Assembly: GCF_001747095.1 (NCBI RefSeq)
Contig: NZ_MDGP01000001.1
Span: 4,191,001 to 4,255,000 of the forward strand
Direction: 5' to 3'
DNA: 64,000 bases
Origin: Roseivirga sp. 4D4
GTDB taxonomy: Bacteria > Bacteroidota > Bacteroidia > Cytophagales > Cyclobacteriaceae
In this document: in pieces, positions 22,693-31,624 of the stretch
How positions within the stretch are numbered: the stretch's first letter is position 1
How the letters are laid out: each line of letters opens with the position of its first letter
Notes under the pieces: model-generated
What the model was told of the DNA's origin: nothing
Seen by the model: the letters and a program-made list of their open reading frames with translations, nothing else
The model's database searches: none
Position numbers and translations under genes: made by a program

Positions 22693-25194
22693 TTACTTCC
22701 TAAAGAAATTCTTCACGTTTAGGTAGTCGATGAAGTATACCAGTCTGATGGTGATGGTATCGAAGTTAGGTGCAGATAAAGTATTGTCGAAATTCTCGAA
22801 AAAATTGAGTTGTGTATTAAAGTCATTAGTACCAATAGATCTTTTCCAGATGGCCCTGATTTCACTACCGGGTAGAAATTGCCAGTTATACTCCATGTCG
22901 ATATTAAATCTGTTGAAATTCCTGTCATGAAGTGGATCGTTAGTGTCAGCGTCTAAGCCTGTATAATCAGATTCTAAGAGTTCACCGTCTTCAGTCAGCT
23001 CCAGAAAACGACTATATTCCACTCTATCCCAATTGTGTCTTAACCTAAAGGTAACCCCCATTCGATTACTGAAGATGTAACGAGCATCAGTAATGTTGGT
23101 CAATGTTTTCCTATCTCTTACACCAAAGATTACATCGGTCAGTTCTCCGGAGTCATTGTACAAGCGAGTAGCATAGCCACGATTATTCTTTCTATTCAAC
23201 ACTTCAACGCGATGACTAATTTCCGCCCTTTGTCCAATTCTAATAGTCCCTGATACATTGAAATTTTGCTCTACAAAATCCCATTCAGGACGAATGTTTA
23301 CTCTGTAGCGCCCATTGCCGCTCAAGAGCTTTCTACCATCAGTTCTTAACGAGACGGAGTATCGCTGGTTGTTAGGGCGGGTGAAGACATAACCACTGGT
23401 TCTTGCTTCAAAGAAGTCATGACTCGCTCTTGGACTACCGCCTACCTCAGCTGACGCTGACCAGAAATTCTTGAAACGCCCATTGAGGTTCAGGTTTACA
23501 AACATGTTTGTAAATGTATTGGGCTCATAGAGCTGATTGAAGTTTCCGTTGAGCCTTATTGACCAGTTATTGAAAATACCTTTTGGACTAAATTGATTGT
23601 AAGACACTTGGCCGCCATGTTCAATTCGGTTGGCACGTCTTAAAAATCCTAAGTCGTTAATGTCGTAATCATCCGTCTCAACATTTCTCCTCACATTAAA
23701 TTGAAAGTTGCCCCTCGTTTTGGCAACACTTAAGTTGTATTTGTAGCCTGTTTTGTTTGAACTCGTAGCTGTTTCCTCATTATGAGAAATTACCTGGCTG
23801 TACCCATAAAAGCCACCAACTTGCCAAGACAATGTCTTGTCTCTTAGGTTCAAGTTTAAACCCGTCACATTGGCATCATCAGCATTTTTTCCTCGCCAAA
23901 CATTGGAGTTAGTAAGGGTTACACTCGAGTTGTTTTTTAAGTTTTGGTCTAACACCAATAAGTTGAAGTTGGTGAGCGGATCGGCCTCTACCTGTCGAAC
24001 TGTTCCTGTTTCGGAGTCTTCTACTTCGACAAAGGTTCTGTCAGTAACCGCATTGAAGAAGCCAATGCCAAGCCCGCTATTTGTTCTTCCTGTGATTTTG
24101 CTCGCGTTGATCAATTGGGCTGCAGCAGGTCTGGAGATAATGCTTTCGCTTTCACCAAGGGTTTCTGTCACATTCCCAAACGATTCTCCGATCCTGCGAG
24201 AGTAAAATAATCCTGCTTTGTTAAATAACTCTACGCCCTCTGTGAAGAATTGCCTTTGTTCATCGAATCGTACCTCAAATGGAGAAAGATTTAGGACTTG
24301 ATTATCAGACCGAACCCCACTGAAATCTGGGATAAGGGTCATGTCCAGTGTAAAGGCGTCATTGATGCCGTATTTGATATCCATACCACCATTTAATTGA
24401 GGCGTGGCAAAACCGGATTCGGTAGATCGACTGATTACTGTCGACACATAGGGGTAAAAGAAAAGCCTTGTCGGTGTCTCGATATTCTCGAGATTGGTTA
24501 CCTCACCCGCTTGATTTAAGAAACCATTAATTTCTGGGTCAATTGGATTCCAAAATGAGTCTTCATTCAAAAAGGTAGACTTTCGGAAGAAATTGATGCC
24601 CCAGTCTTGAATGTCACTCGATTTGAAGCGAAGCACGGCAAATGGAATTTTATACTCTACCGTCCAGTGGTCCTCAAAAACTTTCGTGCTTGAAAGCCAT
24701 ACTGCATTCCAGTCGTTATCATTTCTCCAAATTCTTTCATTACCGCCATTTGAGTAAAGGGCATCGTATTGCACACCAGCCACCGTCACGAACAAGCCTA
24801 CGCCATTGAGGCCTGCCTTAAAAGGATCTATAACTACACCGAAATAGTCGGAGTCACCGATGTTGTCCCTATTCGTCAGAAGGTTAAAAACCTGATCTTT
24901 TTTCTCGTAAAGTTTTGCTGAGATATAAATGGCCTCATCATCGTACACAAAACGCACTTCTGATTTTCTGCCCGAGGCAATACCTGGTGAAGGGCGTCTT
25001 TGAACAAAGTCGGTAAGTACGGGAGCACATCCCCACGAAGCTTCATCAAATATGCCGTCAACCTTTATTTTGTCAACAGCCCGTACAGCTTCGAATGATT
25101 TCTTTTGAAGCTGAGTGTCTTGACCAAAGACATTTAAAGAGCAGCAAAACACTGCTAGCATGAGGATACTATTTCGAACCGACCTTTTTACCAT
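22693..25194 (-). CDS. Exported DUF5916 protein with CBM9-like N-terminal domain
   Basis: An 833-residue protein with a signal peptide to about residue 24. Residues about 38-240 form a CBM9-like domain (KVDGIFDEASWG, VRFVYDDEAIYISAKLYE, VEYKIPFAVLRF). The remainder is the DUF5916 region, which looks like an outer-membrane barrel: MDIKYGINDAFTLDMTLIPDF, FFTEGVELFNKAGLFYSRRIG, then many amphipathic strands to the terminal LVYFIDYLNVKNFFRK. Members occur widely in Bacteroidota and are often near exported peptidases or sugar-acting enzymes; a role in binding or passing glycans is only proposed. It is the first gene of the operon leading to crcB. Confidence 0.88.
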   Translation of the reverse strand: MVKRSVRNSILMLAVFCCSLNVFGQDTQLQKKSFEAVRAVDKIKVDGIFDEASWGCAPVLTDFVQRRPSPGIASGRKSEVRFVYDDEAIYISAKLYEKKDQVFNLLTNRDNIGDSDYFGVVIDPFKAGLNGVGLFVTVAGVQYDALYSNGGNERIWRNDNDWNAVWLSSTKVFEDHWTVEYKIPFAVLRFKSSDIQDWGINFFRKSTFLNEDSFWNPIDPEINGFLNQAGEVTNLENIETPTRLFFYPYVSTVISRSTESGFATPQLNGGMDIKYGINDAFTLDMTLIPDFSGVRSDNQVLNLSPFEVRFDEQRQFFTEGVELFNKAGLFYSRRIGESFGNVTETLGESESIISRPAAAQLINASKITGRTNSGLGIGFFNAVTDRTFVEVEDSETGTVRQVEADPLTNFNLLVLDQNLKNNSSVTLTNSNVWRGKNADDANVTGLNLNLRDKTLSWQVGGFYGYSQVISHNEETATSSNKTGYKYNLSVAKTRGNFQFNVRRNVETDDYDINDLGFLRRANRIEHGGQVSYNQFSPKGIFNNWSIRLNGNFNQLYEPNTFTNMFVNLNLNGRFKNFWSASAEVGGSPRASHDFFEARTSGYVFTRPNNQRYSVSLRTDGRKLLSGNGRYRVNIRPEWDFVEQNFNVSGTIRIGQRAEISHRVEVLNRKNNRGYATRLYNDSGELTDVIFGVRDRKTLTNITDARYIFSNRMGVTFRLRHNWDRVEYSRFLELTEDGELLESDYTGLDADTNDPLHDRNFNRFNIDMEYNWQFLPGSEIRAIWKRSIGTNDFNTQLNFFENFDNTLSAPNFDTITIRLVYFIDYLNVKNFFRK

Positions 25195-25476
25195 ACCAAT
25201 GTATCAACAGACAAAGGTGTCATTTGTTCTTCGAGACAGGAAAGAAAATTATCCTAAAAGACCGTTTTTTGGTGTGAGCGGTAGGAGAACGATAAGTGAT
25301 TGTAAATAAGAGATTTATGTTCTGTAATGGCTTGTTAACAGAAGGGCAATTATTCTTTGTTTTTTTGATGAAAATCAGTGTTTCATTTTGCGGATAAATT
25401 GGAGGGCGGAACATTGTTTTGTGTATGATTAGAGGTATGATTTTGATATGACAAATGATCTCCTCTTTTTTGAGGC

Positions 25477-26163
25477 ATGGATCCCTATGGAACTGCCTTA
25501 ATCGACTTTATTAAGAAGGACGAAGTCCCTCCATTAATACTTCATAATTCTTATGGAGAACCCGAAGAAATGCCGTTATGGTACTTTTTTCGGGAATATG
25601 ACGAAATGCCAGAGCTGGAAAAGATGGCTCTTTCAATTTGTGAGGGACATGTCTTAGATATTGGAGCAGGTACCGGTAGCCATGCTATTTGTTTACAACA
25701 GTTGGGATACGAAGTCACGGCAATTGATATTAATCAGCAGGCAGTCGATATTATGCAAGAATCAAAGGTCAAAGAAGCTAGGCGAGTGGACTTCTTTGAT
25801 ATCGAGGATGGTCAATACGACACATTGATCTGTTTGATGAACGGCATTGGTTTTATTGGTAAAATCGATCGGTTGGAGGCTTTCTTAAAACAAGCGGATA
25901 AACTTTTAAAGCCCGATGGTCAAATAGTGTTGGACAGCAGTGATGTCAAGTATCTCTATGAAAATGAAGTCGTACCTAAGGATCGATATTATGGAGAGGT
26001 CAGCTTTCAATATGAGTACAAAGGGAGCAAAGGAGAATGGTTTGATTGGGTATATTTTGATAAAGATACATTAGCCACAAAAGCATACGAACTGGGTTGG
26101 TATGTTTACTTCCTACACTCTGATGAGAATGGTCAGTACCTTGCCCGTCTAATTAGGGTTTAA
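25477..26163 (+). CDS. Class I SAM-dependent methyltransferase
   Basis: A 228-residue protein with a Rossmann methyltransferase core. Motif I is GHVLDIGAGTGSHAICL (about residues 57-73). The Asp of YEVTAIDINQQAVDIM (about 78-93) would bind the ribose of S-adenosylmethionine. Motif IV is YDTLICLMNGIGFIG (about 109-123), and post-motif LLKPDGQIVLDSSDV follows. The C-terminal third is rich in Trp and Tyr (GEWFDWVYFD), which suggests a small aromatic acceptor, but the substrate is unknown. It is a single gene, divergent from the DUF5916 operon. Confidence 0.9.
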   Translation: MDPYGTALIDFIKKDEVPPLILHNSYGEPEEMPLWYFFREYDEMPELEKMALSICEGHVLDIGAGTGSHAICLQQLGYEVTAIDINQQAVDIMQESKVKEARRVDFFDIEDGQYDTLICLMNGIGFIGKIDRLEAFLKQADKLLKPDGQIVLDSSDVKYLYENEVVPKDRYYGEVSFQYEYKGSKGEWFDWVYFDKDTLATKAYELGWYVYFLHSDENGQYLARLIRV

Positions 26164-26187
26164 GCATTAGTCGATATAAGTATCTCG

Positions 26188-26282
26188 AAGCTAGGTTAAC
26201 ATTGAGTTGTTTCAATTTTAAATTGAAACATTCTACTATTTAATTAGTTGAAACAAATATGTCGAATGTCAAAACCTAGCTT
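26188..26282 (+). repeat. Nested inverted repeats before the CarboxypepD_reg protein
   Basis: AAGCTAGGTT at 26188-26197 is the exact reverse complement of AACCTAGCTT at 26273-26282, and the match continues imperfectly inward (AACATT against AATGTC). Inside lies a 23-nt palindrome, TGTTTCAATTT T AAATTGAAACA (26208-26230), plus a further half-site TTGAAACA at 26248-26255. The element ends two bases before the next start codon. It could be a regulator-binding region or a small inverted-repeat element. Confidence 0.6.
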
Positions 26283-26284
26283 TT

Positions 26285-27391
26285 ATGAAGTTCTGCTTTT
26301 CCTTCCTTTTATTCATGTCTATTGCTACTACGCTATTAGGCCAAAGTAGTATAAAGGGTAGGGTCAAAGATGAAAAAACAGGTCAGCCTATTCAAGGAGT
26401 TCATGTTTTTGTCAACGGCACACAATTAGGCGCGCTCACTGATATAAATGGTTTTTACAAGATTGATGGAATTAGACTAACTGAGTTCCGTCTGATATTT
26501 TCCTTTGTTGGCTATGAATCAAAAGCGTTTGACATAGAGAATTTCAAAGGACTAATTACGGTTGATGCTGCGCTGAAGGAAAGTGCTCGTTTTTTGGGGT
26601 CAGTTGAGGTCAATGCAAAGAAGAATCGGAGAAGGGAGAGGTATCTTCAAGGTTTTAGGGAATTCCTATATGGTGAAAATTACGAACCCAGTCTGATTGA
26701 AATTGAGAATGAGTATATGCTTGATTTCAAAGGCAGGGGCGGTAAAAAATTTGTAGTTGAGGGCGAGCCGGTTTTGGACATAATTAACAGCCATTTGGGT
26801 TACAAGATTTATTTTCAGTTAACTGAATTTGAATATGGCAAAAATTACCTCTATCACGGTTATTCTCAATTCATTGAGATGGAGTCTAAAAGCGAAACTC
26901 AAAAAGAGGAATGGCTCAAAAATAGGAGTAGAGCTTATCTAGGTTCAATGCGACATTTTTTTAAATCCTTGATTGAAGATAGGATACAACAAGAGGGTTA
27001 TGAGGCTAGTATGACAGTATACAATGCGGATTTTGAATCAAATGATAATTGGCTGCGTCAGACTAAGAACTCAATCGCATTGGCTCCTCGAAATCGTCCG
27101 GTGGAATCTGTGGATAAGCGAGATATAGAAAAAGATTCAAAAGAAAATTACATCATTTATCTTGTTTCAGAGGGTCTATATGAGATCGATTTTGAAGATA
27201 TTCTTGAGGTTTCCTTCTTGGGGAAACAAGATTCTAAGACATCTCAAAAAAGTCAAATCAAATTGAAAGAGCCACTGTTTGTTTACCAGAATGGTGTGGT
27301 TAAGAATCCTGGAGCGATTGCTTTAATGGGTTTTTGGTCTAAAAGAGGAATTTACGACCTCTTGCCGACAGACTACGTGCCTGTTAATTGA
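26285..27391 (+). CDS. Exported CarboxypepD_reg-domain protein, function unknown
   Basis: A 368-residue protein with a signal peptide ending about residue 19 (TLLGQ). Residues about 21-105 are a CarboxypepD_reg-like domain (SIKGRVKDEKTGQPIQGVHVFVNGTQLG, then LIFSFVGYESK). That domain usually caps TonB receptors, but here it is followed by a soluble region with no plug or barrel. The rest includes YLQGFREFLYGENYEPSLI, a basic segment KKNRRRERY at about 112-120 and a final strand YDLLPTDYVPVN. Similar stand-alone proteins are common in Bacteroidota and unnamed. Its promoter region carries the nested inverted repeats described separately. Confidence 0.78.
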   Translation: MKFCFSFLLFMSIATTLLGQSSIKGRVKDEKTGQPIQGVHVFVNGTQLGALTDINGFYKIDGIRLTEFRLIFSFVGYESKAFDIENFKGLITVDAALKESARFLGSVEVNAKKNRRRERYLQGFREFLYGENYEPSLIEIENEYMLDFKGRGGKKFVVEGEPVLDIINSHLGYKIYFQLTEFEYGKNYLYHGYSQFIEMESKSETQKEEWLKNRSRAYLGSMRHFFKSLIEDRIQQEGYEASMTVYNADFESNDNWLRQTKNSIALAPRNRPVESVDKRDIEKDSKENYIIYLVSEGLYEIDFEDILEVSFLGKQDSKTSQKSQIKLKEPLFVYQNGVVKNPGAIALMGFWSKRGIYDLLPTDYVPVN

Positions 27392-27436
27392 CTCATGTCT
27401 GAAAATGTTTTTTTACATTGATCAAAAATCAATGTC

Positions 27437-28720
27437 ATGTTAAAGCATTTTTTAATCTCATTTTCTCTAGTCTTTTTTTCTTGCGCAACTTCCTTTGCCC
27501 AGCGGACCATACTTCATTGTGGTAACCTGATCGATGGTAAAACAGATGATATCCGTTCCCAAGTCTCAGTAATTATTGAAGGAAATAAGATAGTGGCCAT
27601 AGAAAGTGGTTTCACACGAGGGGGGTCAAATGACAAAGTCATAAATCTTAAGCAGCAAACAGTGATGCCTGGCCTCATGGATATGCATGTGCATATAGAA
27701 CATCAGAACAGTCCTGCGAGACAGGTTGAGTCGTATACGTTAAATCCGGCAGATGTGGCCTATAATGCGCAAGTCTATGCCGAAAGGACCTTGATGGCTG
27801 GCTTTACTACAGTAAGAGATTTAGGAGGAAGTGGTGTTAACGTGGCTTTGAAAAAGGCGATTAATGCAGGTAAAGTAAAAGGTCCTAGGATTTATACTGC
27901 TGAGAAAACTATTGCCACCACTGGTGGACATGGAGACCCTACAAATGGTGGAAAAATAGCTCTTTTGGGAGACCCGGGACCTAAAGAAGGTGTCATTAAC
28001 AGTGAAGCAGATGCTAGAAAGGCAATCAGACAGCGCTATAAGAATGGGGCGGATGTAATTAAAATTACAGCCACTGGCGGTGTGCTTTCAGTGGCTAAGG
28101 ATGGGCAGGGTCCACAGTTTAAAATGGACGAGTTGAAGGGGATTGTTGAAACTGCCGAAGAGTATGGCTTTGTTACTGCTGCTCATGCCCACGGAGATGA
28201 GGGTATGTATAGAGCTGTTTTGGCAGGGATTAACTCCATTGAGCATGGAACATTCATGTCTCAACGTACGATGGATCTTATGATTGAAAAAGGGACCTAC
28301 TATGTCCCGACTATTTCTGCAGGTAAGTTTGTGGTCGAAAAAGCTCAGATTCCGGGATATTTTCCAGCGGTAGTAGTACCCAAAGCCTTAGAAGTAGGGC
28401 CTAAGATTCAAGGTACTTTTGGAGAAGCTTACAAAAGAGGTGTGAAAATAGCGTTTGGTACAGATGCTGGAGTATTTCCGCATGGAGAAAACGGTAAAGA
28501 GTTCATGTATATGGTAGAAGCAGGTATGGCTCCAATGGAAGCGATAAAGTCCGCTACAATGACGGCCTCACAACTTTTAAGAATTGACGATCAATACGGA
28601 AGCATTGAAATTGGTAAAGTGGCTGATATTATTGCCGTAGAGGGTAACCCACTAACAGATATATCAAATATGACGAAGGTTAAATTCGTAATGAAGGGTG
28701 GGGTGGTTTACAAGGACTAA
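27437..28720 (+). CDS. Exported amidohydrolase, Xaa-Pro dipeptidase-like (COG1228)
   Basis: A 427-residue enzyme with a signal peptide ending TSFAQ (about residue 21). Metal ligands visible are HVH in GLMDMHVHIEH (about 83-85), the likely carboxylated Lys in GADVIKITATGG (about 207-218), His in TAAHAHGDEG (about 243) and SIEHGTF (about 262), and Asp in FGTDAGVFPHG. The motif GGHGDPTNGG is common in this group. Characterised relatives hydrolyse L-Xaa-L-Pro or arginine dipeptides, so a dipeptidase acting in the periplasm is likely. It is the third exported amidohydrolase in the window. Confidence 0.9.
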   Translation: MLKHFLISFSLVFFSCATSFAQRTILHCGNLIDGKTDDIRSQVSVIIEGNKIVAIESGFTRGGSNDKVINLKQQTVMPGLMDMHVHIEHQNSPARQVESYTLNPADVAYNAQVYAERTLMAGFTTVRDLGGSGVNVALKKAINAGKVKGPRIYTAEKTIATTGGHGDPTNGGKIALLGDPGPKEGVINSEADARKAIRQRYKNGADVIKITATGGVLSVAKDGQGPQFKMDELKGIVETAEEYGFVTAAHAHGDEGMYRAVLAGINSIEHGTFMSQRTMDLMIEKGTYYVPTISAGKFVVEKAQIPGYFPAVVVPKALEVGPKIQGTFGEAYKRGVKIAFGTDAGVFPHGENGKEFMYMVEAGMAPMEAIKSATMTASQLLRIDDQYGSIEIGKVADIIAVEGNPLTDISNMTKVKFVMKGGVVYKD

Positions 28721-28792
28721 TTAAGTCCGTTCACTTTGTATGCTAACCTATTGAAGGTGTATTTTCTGTCCATTGTACCTCAAAAGTGATAA

Positions 28793-31504
28793 TTAGTTGT
28801 CTTGCTTCTCATTTACCTGATAGATGATCTGGGAGAAACCAATTCTGCTTTGAGTATCAACTCCTTCCACAGTGACTTGAATTCTGTTAGGTCGATCGGC
28901 ATTGTAAAAAGAGATTTCTGCTTCACCCTTTTCATCAGTTACGACATTAGCTTGCCAGAATAAAGTCGTTCTCAGGTCAGGAACAGGATCGTTTCTTTGT
29001 TTTTTAGTGATGTATTTTGGAGCGTAGAATTCTCTGGTATAGTCTTCAAAGGGTTTGATAACCCTATGCTTTCTAAAGGTGGGTTTGTAAATGATTTCTT
29101 CTTTTTCAGTGTAAATCATTAGTTGAGATAATTCGAAATCAGAGTCACTTCGTTTGTAAGAGATTGCCTTCAAGTTTGAAAAGTCAATAGCATCTAATGT
29201 TTTACCTACTTGAAAGTCATATGGAGGAGTAGTATATTTTATAAAAGGGATTTTTTCACAATTGATAAAAACTTCAATCGGAACCTCAAATTTAAAACCT
29301 AGACTCCCTGAGCCGGCTCTTCTTGTATTTGATGAAATTAGAACGTCTTCGGCTGCAATTCCACTACCTATTCTGCTCATTGCTCTCAGATCGCCTATTC
29401 TGTTAATCGTCCTATCAAACATCAAGATTTGATTTCTAATGCTATTGTTGCTTAGGTCCAGTTCATCGACAAGCTTGGTTTTCCATGGTTTTTCAAATTG
29501 AAAGTCCGCGATTTTGCAAGTTCCAAAATCAAGGCTGTTAGATTCCACTGTCACACTATTGAGCAAGAGTACGTTGTTAAATCGATCTTCCGCCAGTTTG
29601 TACTGAGGGTAGTATAACTTGTCTTTGATGAGCTTGTCCTTGAATTTGGAAGTTAAAGTCTTGAATAGATCAATTGATGCGATCCTTGAACTGTCATTTA
29701 ACTGAATACTGAATCTGTCCTTTTTGTTTTTGGTTACACTACTGATCAATATAGAGTCTCCTTTGTACTTTAGAAACGAGGAGGGAATTTCGAAGGTTTT
29801 GTCCTTATCAAAGGCGAAGCTTTCGATATTAAAGGTTTGCAGGTCCATAACGTTGATGGGCTTGTCGCCAATTTTCTTTCGCTTGTTGTTGTTAAATAGA
29901 ATGGACCCGGAAATAGCCTCAGGGTCATCAAACCTGCTTGGAACAAGTTTGCGCCAGCCGTTAGTAAGGGTTACTAGGTTTAAGGCCTCCATGGCCTTTG
30001 GCGCGTCAGAGAAATAGAAATTAGGGGTGGGAATGTGACCTACCAGTTCAGAAGTGAGTAGCATATGCGTCATCAGGTTGGGTGTATCGTCTGCTGGCCC
30101 TCTGGTTCGATCAAAATCAATAGCCGAAAAGGAGAAGTTTGATTTGACCGGGTTTCCATTTCGATCACTAGCCTCGATTTTCACTTTTACTTCTTCTCGC
30201 GGCCCGTAACTAGCCTTATCAAAAGTGAGTTTGAAGTCTATCTCTTTATCGCCATGATGAAAAAATAGTCTTTCGGCCAAGGGTTCACCCTCTTTGGTAT
30301 ACAGAGTAGCACGGGCTAAACCTGAGGCGAGGAGTTCGGTAGGTAATTCCAGGAATTGCCTATGGTCCAGCTTTACATTGAGCCTGATTAGCGGATTGCT
30401 AAACTGATTTAGTTCCAACACAAAGTCAGTTCCCCTAGCACCGGAAGAAGGTATAAGTCTGATGAGTTCTTTTGTTTCTGGCTGCTTGACTAAGCTTATG
30501 GCTACACCTTGTTCTTTGGCAATCGGTAACTTGTAAAGCCCTTCTAGCTGAAAAGGGGAAATAATCTGAGCTTGAAGTTCTTGCGATCCTGGTATCAACG
30601 AAAACTGGCCCATACCCTTATAATAGCTAGAGACAGTATCAACGATTTCTCCTTGCATTGTTTTGATGACCATGGTAATGTCGATCGTTTCTTGAGGGCC
30701 AGACATCGCTTTAAAAGCGAGATTATTGGCGACCCCTTGTATGAGGTGGCCACCCTCTGGAAAGAATTGAAGGTCTATCGGTTGCTGTTCAACTTCAATA
30801 GGCAGGGTGAGGTTAATCGCTCGAGTCAGAGATTTATCTTCACTGCTTATGAGAATCCTAGGGTCAGATAGGCCGAGTGGGAACTTATCCAATTCGAATG
30901 CTAACTTTCCTTCCTCATCAGTTCTCATTCTACCGGTTTTTTCAAGGCCATTTGAAGAAACCAATTCATACTTTAAACGAAGCTTAGCTGAGGGCTTGTT
31001 CCGGTTGATCATCGATGTGATGTCGAGCTTCAGTACCCTTTCAGCAATTGTTATTGGCTCAATTTGATTTGCAGTTACTAGTACTTCATCCACAAGTTCT
31101 GAGCGCACATAAAACCGCTTTGTGAATGCCGTGTCGGCTGAAGCTCCGATCATTTGCCCGCTGAAGGCAAGCAATACATACTGTCCTTCCTCCCTCGGAG
31201 CTAGCAACCAGCCCTCAGCAGTACCTTCAATGATTTGCCATGAAGATTCATGTAGTTTTTCTCCTTGATTGGTGCCAAGCCCTAGTTTAAATGAGATACT
31301 CTGATCAGACAGTTTATTGGTTTCATCAAAAACATAAGATTTAAACCAGATAGTGTCATTGGGTGCATAAATGTTCTTGTCCGTGGAGAGGTAACTTTTT
31401 TCTATCACCTGAGCTTCGATGTCCTGTGGGAGAAACAAGCGTAAAACAAGAGCAAACCAGAAAAAGCTTGTTCTATAGGGGGGCAATATAATTTTGAGGC
31501 TCAA
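28793..31504 (-). CDS. Large exported MG2/alpha-2-macroglobulin-like protein
   Basis: A 903-residue protein starting at TTG, with a signal sequence to about residue 32 (LFLPQDIEAQ). Residues about 35-140 match an MG2 domain: SYLSTDKNIYAPNDTIWFKSYVFD, then APREEGQYVLLAFSG. Further macroglobulin-like beta domains follow, including KASYGPREEVKVKIEASDRNGNPV (about 425-450). A plug-like segment GSLGFKFEVPIEVFIN lies near 735, and a final domain LRTTLFWQANVVTDEKGEAEISF sits at about 845-875. There is no thioester motif, so it is not a protease-trapping macroglobulin in the classical sense. Such proteins are frequent in Bacteroidota and are thought to work at the outer membrane; function is unknown. 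Confidence 0.8.
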   Translation of the reverse strand: MSLKIILPPYRTSFFWFALVLRLFLPQDIEAQVIEKSYLSTDKNIYAPNDTIWFKSYVFDETNKLSDQSISFKLGLGTNQGEKLHESSWQIIEGTAEGWLLAPREEGQYVLLAFSGQMIGASADTAFTKRFYVRSELVDEVLVTANQIEPITIAERVLKLDITSMINRNKPSAKLRLKYELVSSNGLEKTGRMRTDEEGKLAFELDKFPLGLSDPRILISSEDKSLTRAINLTLPIEVEQQPIDLQFFPEGGHLIQGVANNLAFKAMSGPQETIDITMVIKTMQGEIVDTVSSYYKGMGQFSLIPGSQELQAQIISPFQLEGLYKLPIAKEQGVAISLVKQPETKELIRLIPSSGARGTDFVLELNQFSNPLIRLNVKLDHRQFLELPTELLASGLARATLYTKEGEPLAERLFFHHGDKEIDFKLTFDKASYGPREEVKVKIEASDRNGNPVKSNFSFSAIDFDRTRGPADDTPNLMTHMLLTSELVGHIPTPNFYFSDAPKAMEALNLVTLTNGWRKLVPSRFDDPEAISGSILFNNNKRKKIGDKPINVMDLQTFNIESFAFDKDKTFEIPSSFLKYKGDSILISSVTKNKKDRFSIQLNDSSRIASIDLFKTLTSKFKDKLIKDKLYYPQYKLAEDRFNNVLLLNSVTVESNSLDFGTCKIADFQFEKPWKTKLVDELDLSNNSIRNQILMFDRTINRIGDLRAMSRIGSGIAAEDVLISSNTRRAGSGSLGFKFEVPIEVFINCEKIPFIKYTTPPYDFQVGKTLDAIDFSNLKAISYKRSDSDFELSQLMIYTEKEEIIYKPTFRKHRVIKPFEDYTREFYAPKYITKKQRNDPVPDLRTTLFWQANVVTDEKGEAEISFYNADRPNRIQVTVEGVDTQSRIGFSQIIYQVNEKQDN

Positions 31505-31624
31505 TGGTCGAAGTTGTGAGATCTAATCTATGAACCTCTTTAAAGGAAAAATATTGTCAAAATTATACTATTAATTAAAACATCATCTTCGATCTAAAAA
31601 TACAAGGTTGTTTCACGCAATTCA

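Noticed and set aside
23837..24205. Plus-strand frame of 122 codons inside the DUF5916 gene
   Set aside because: Ser/Leu-rich shadow of the real coding strand, no recognisable motif and no promoter.
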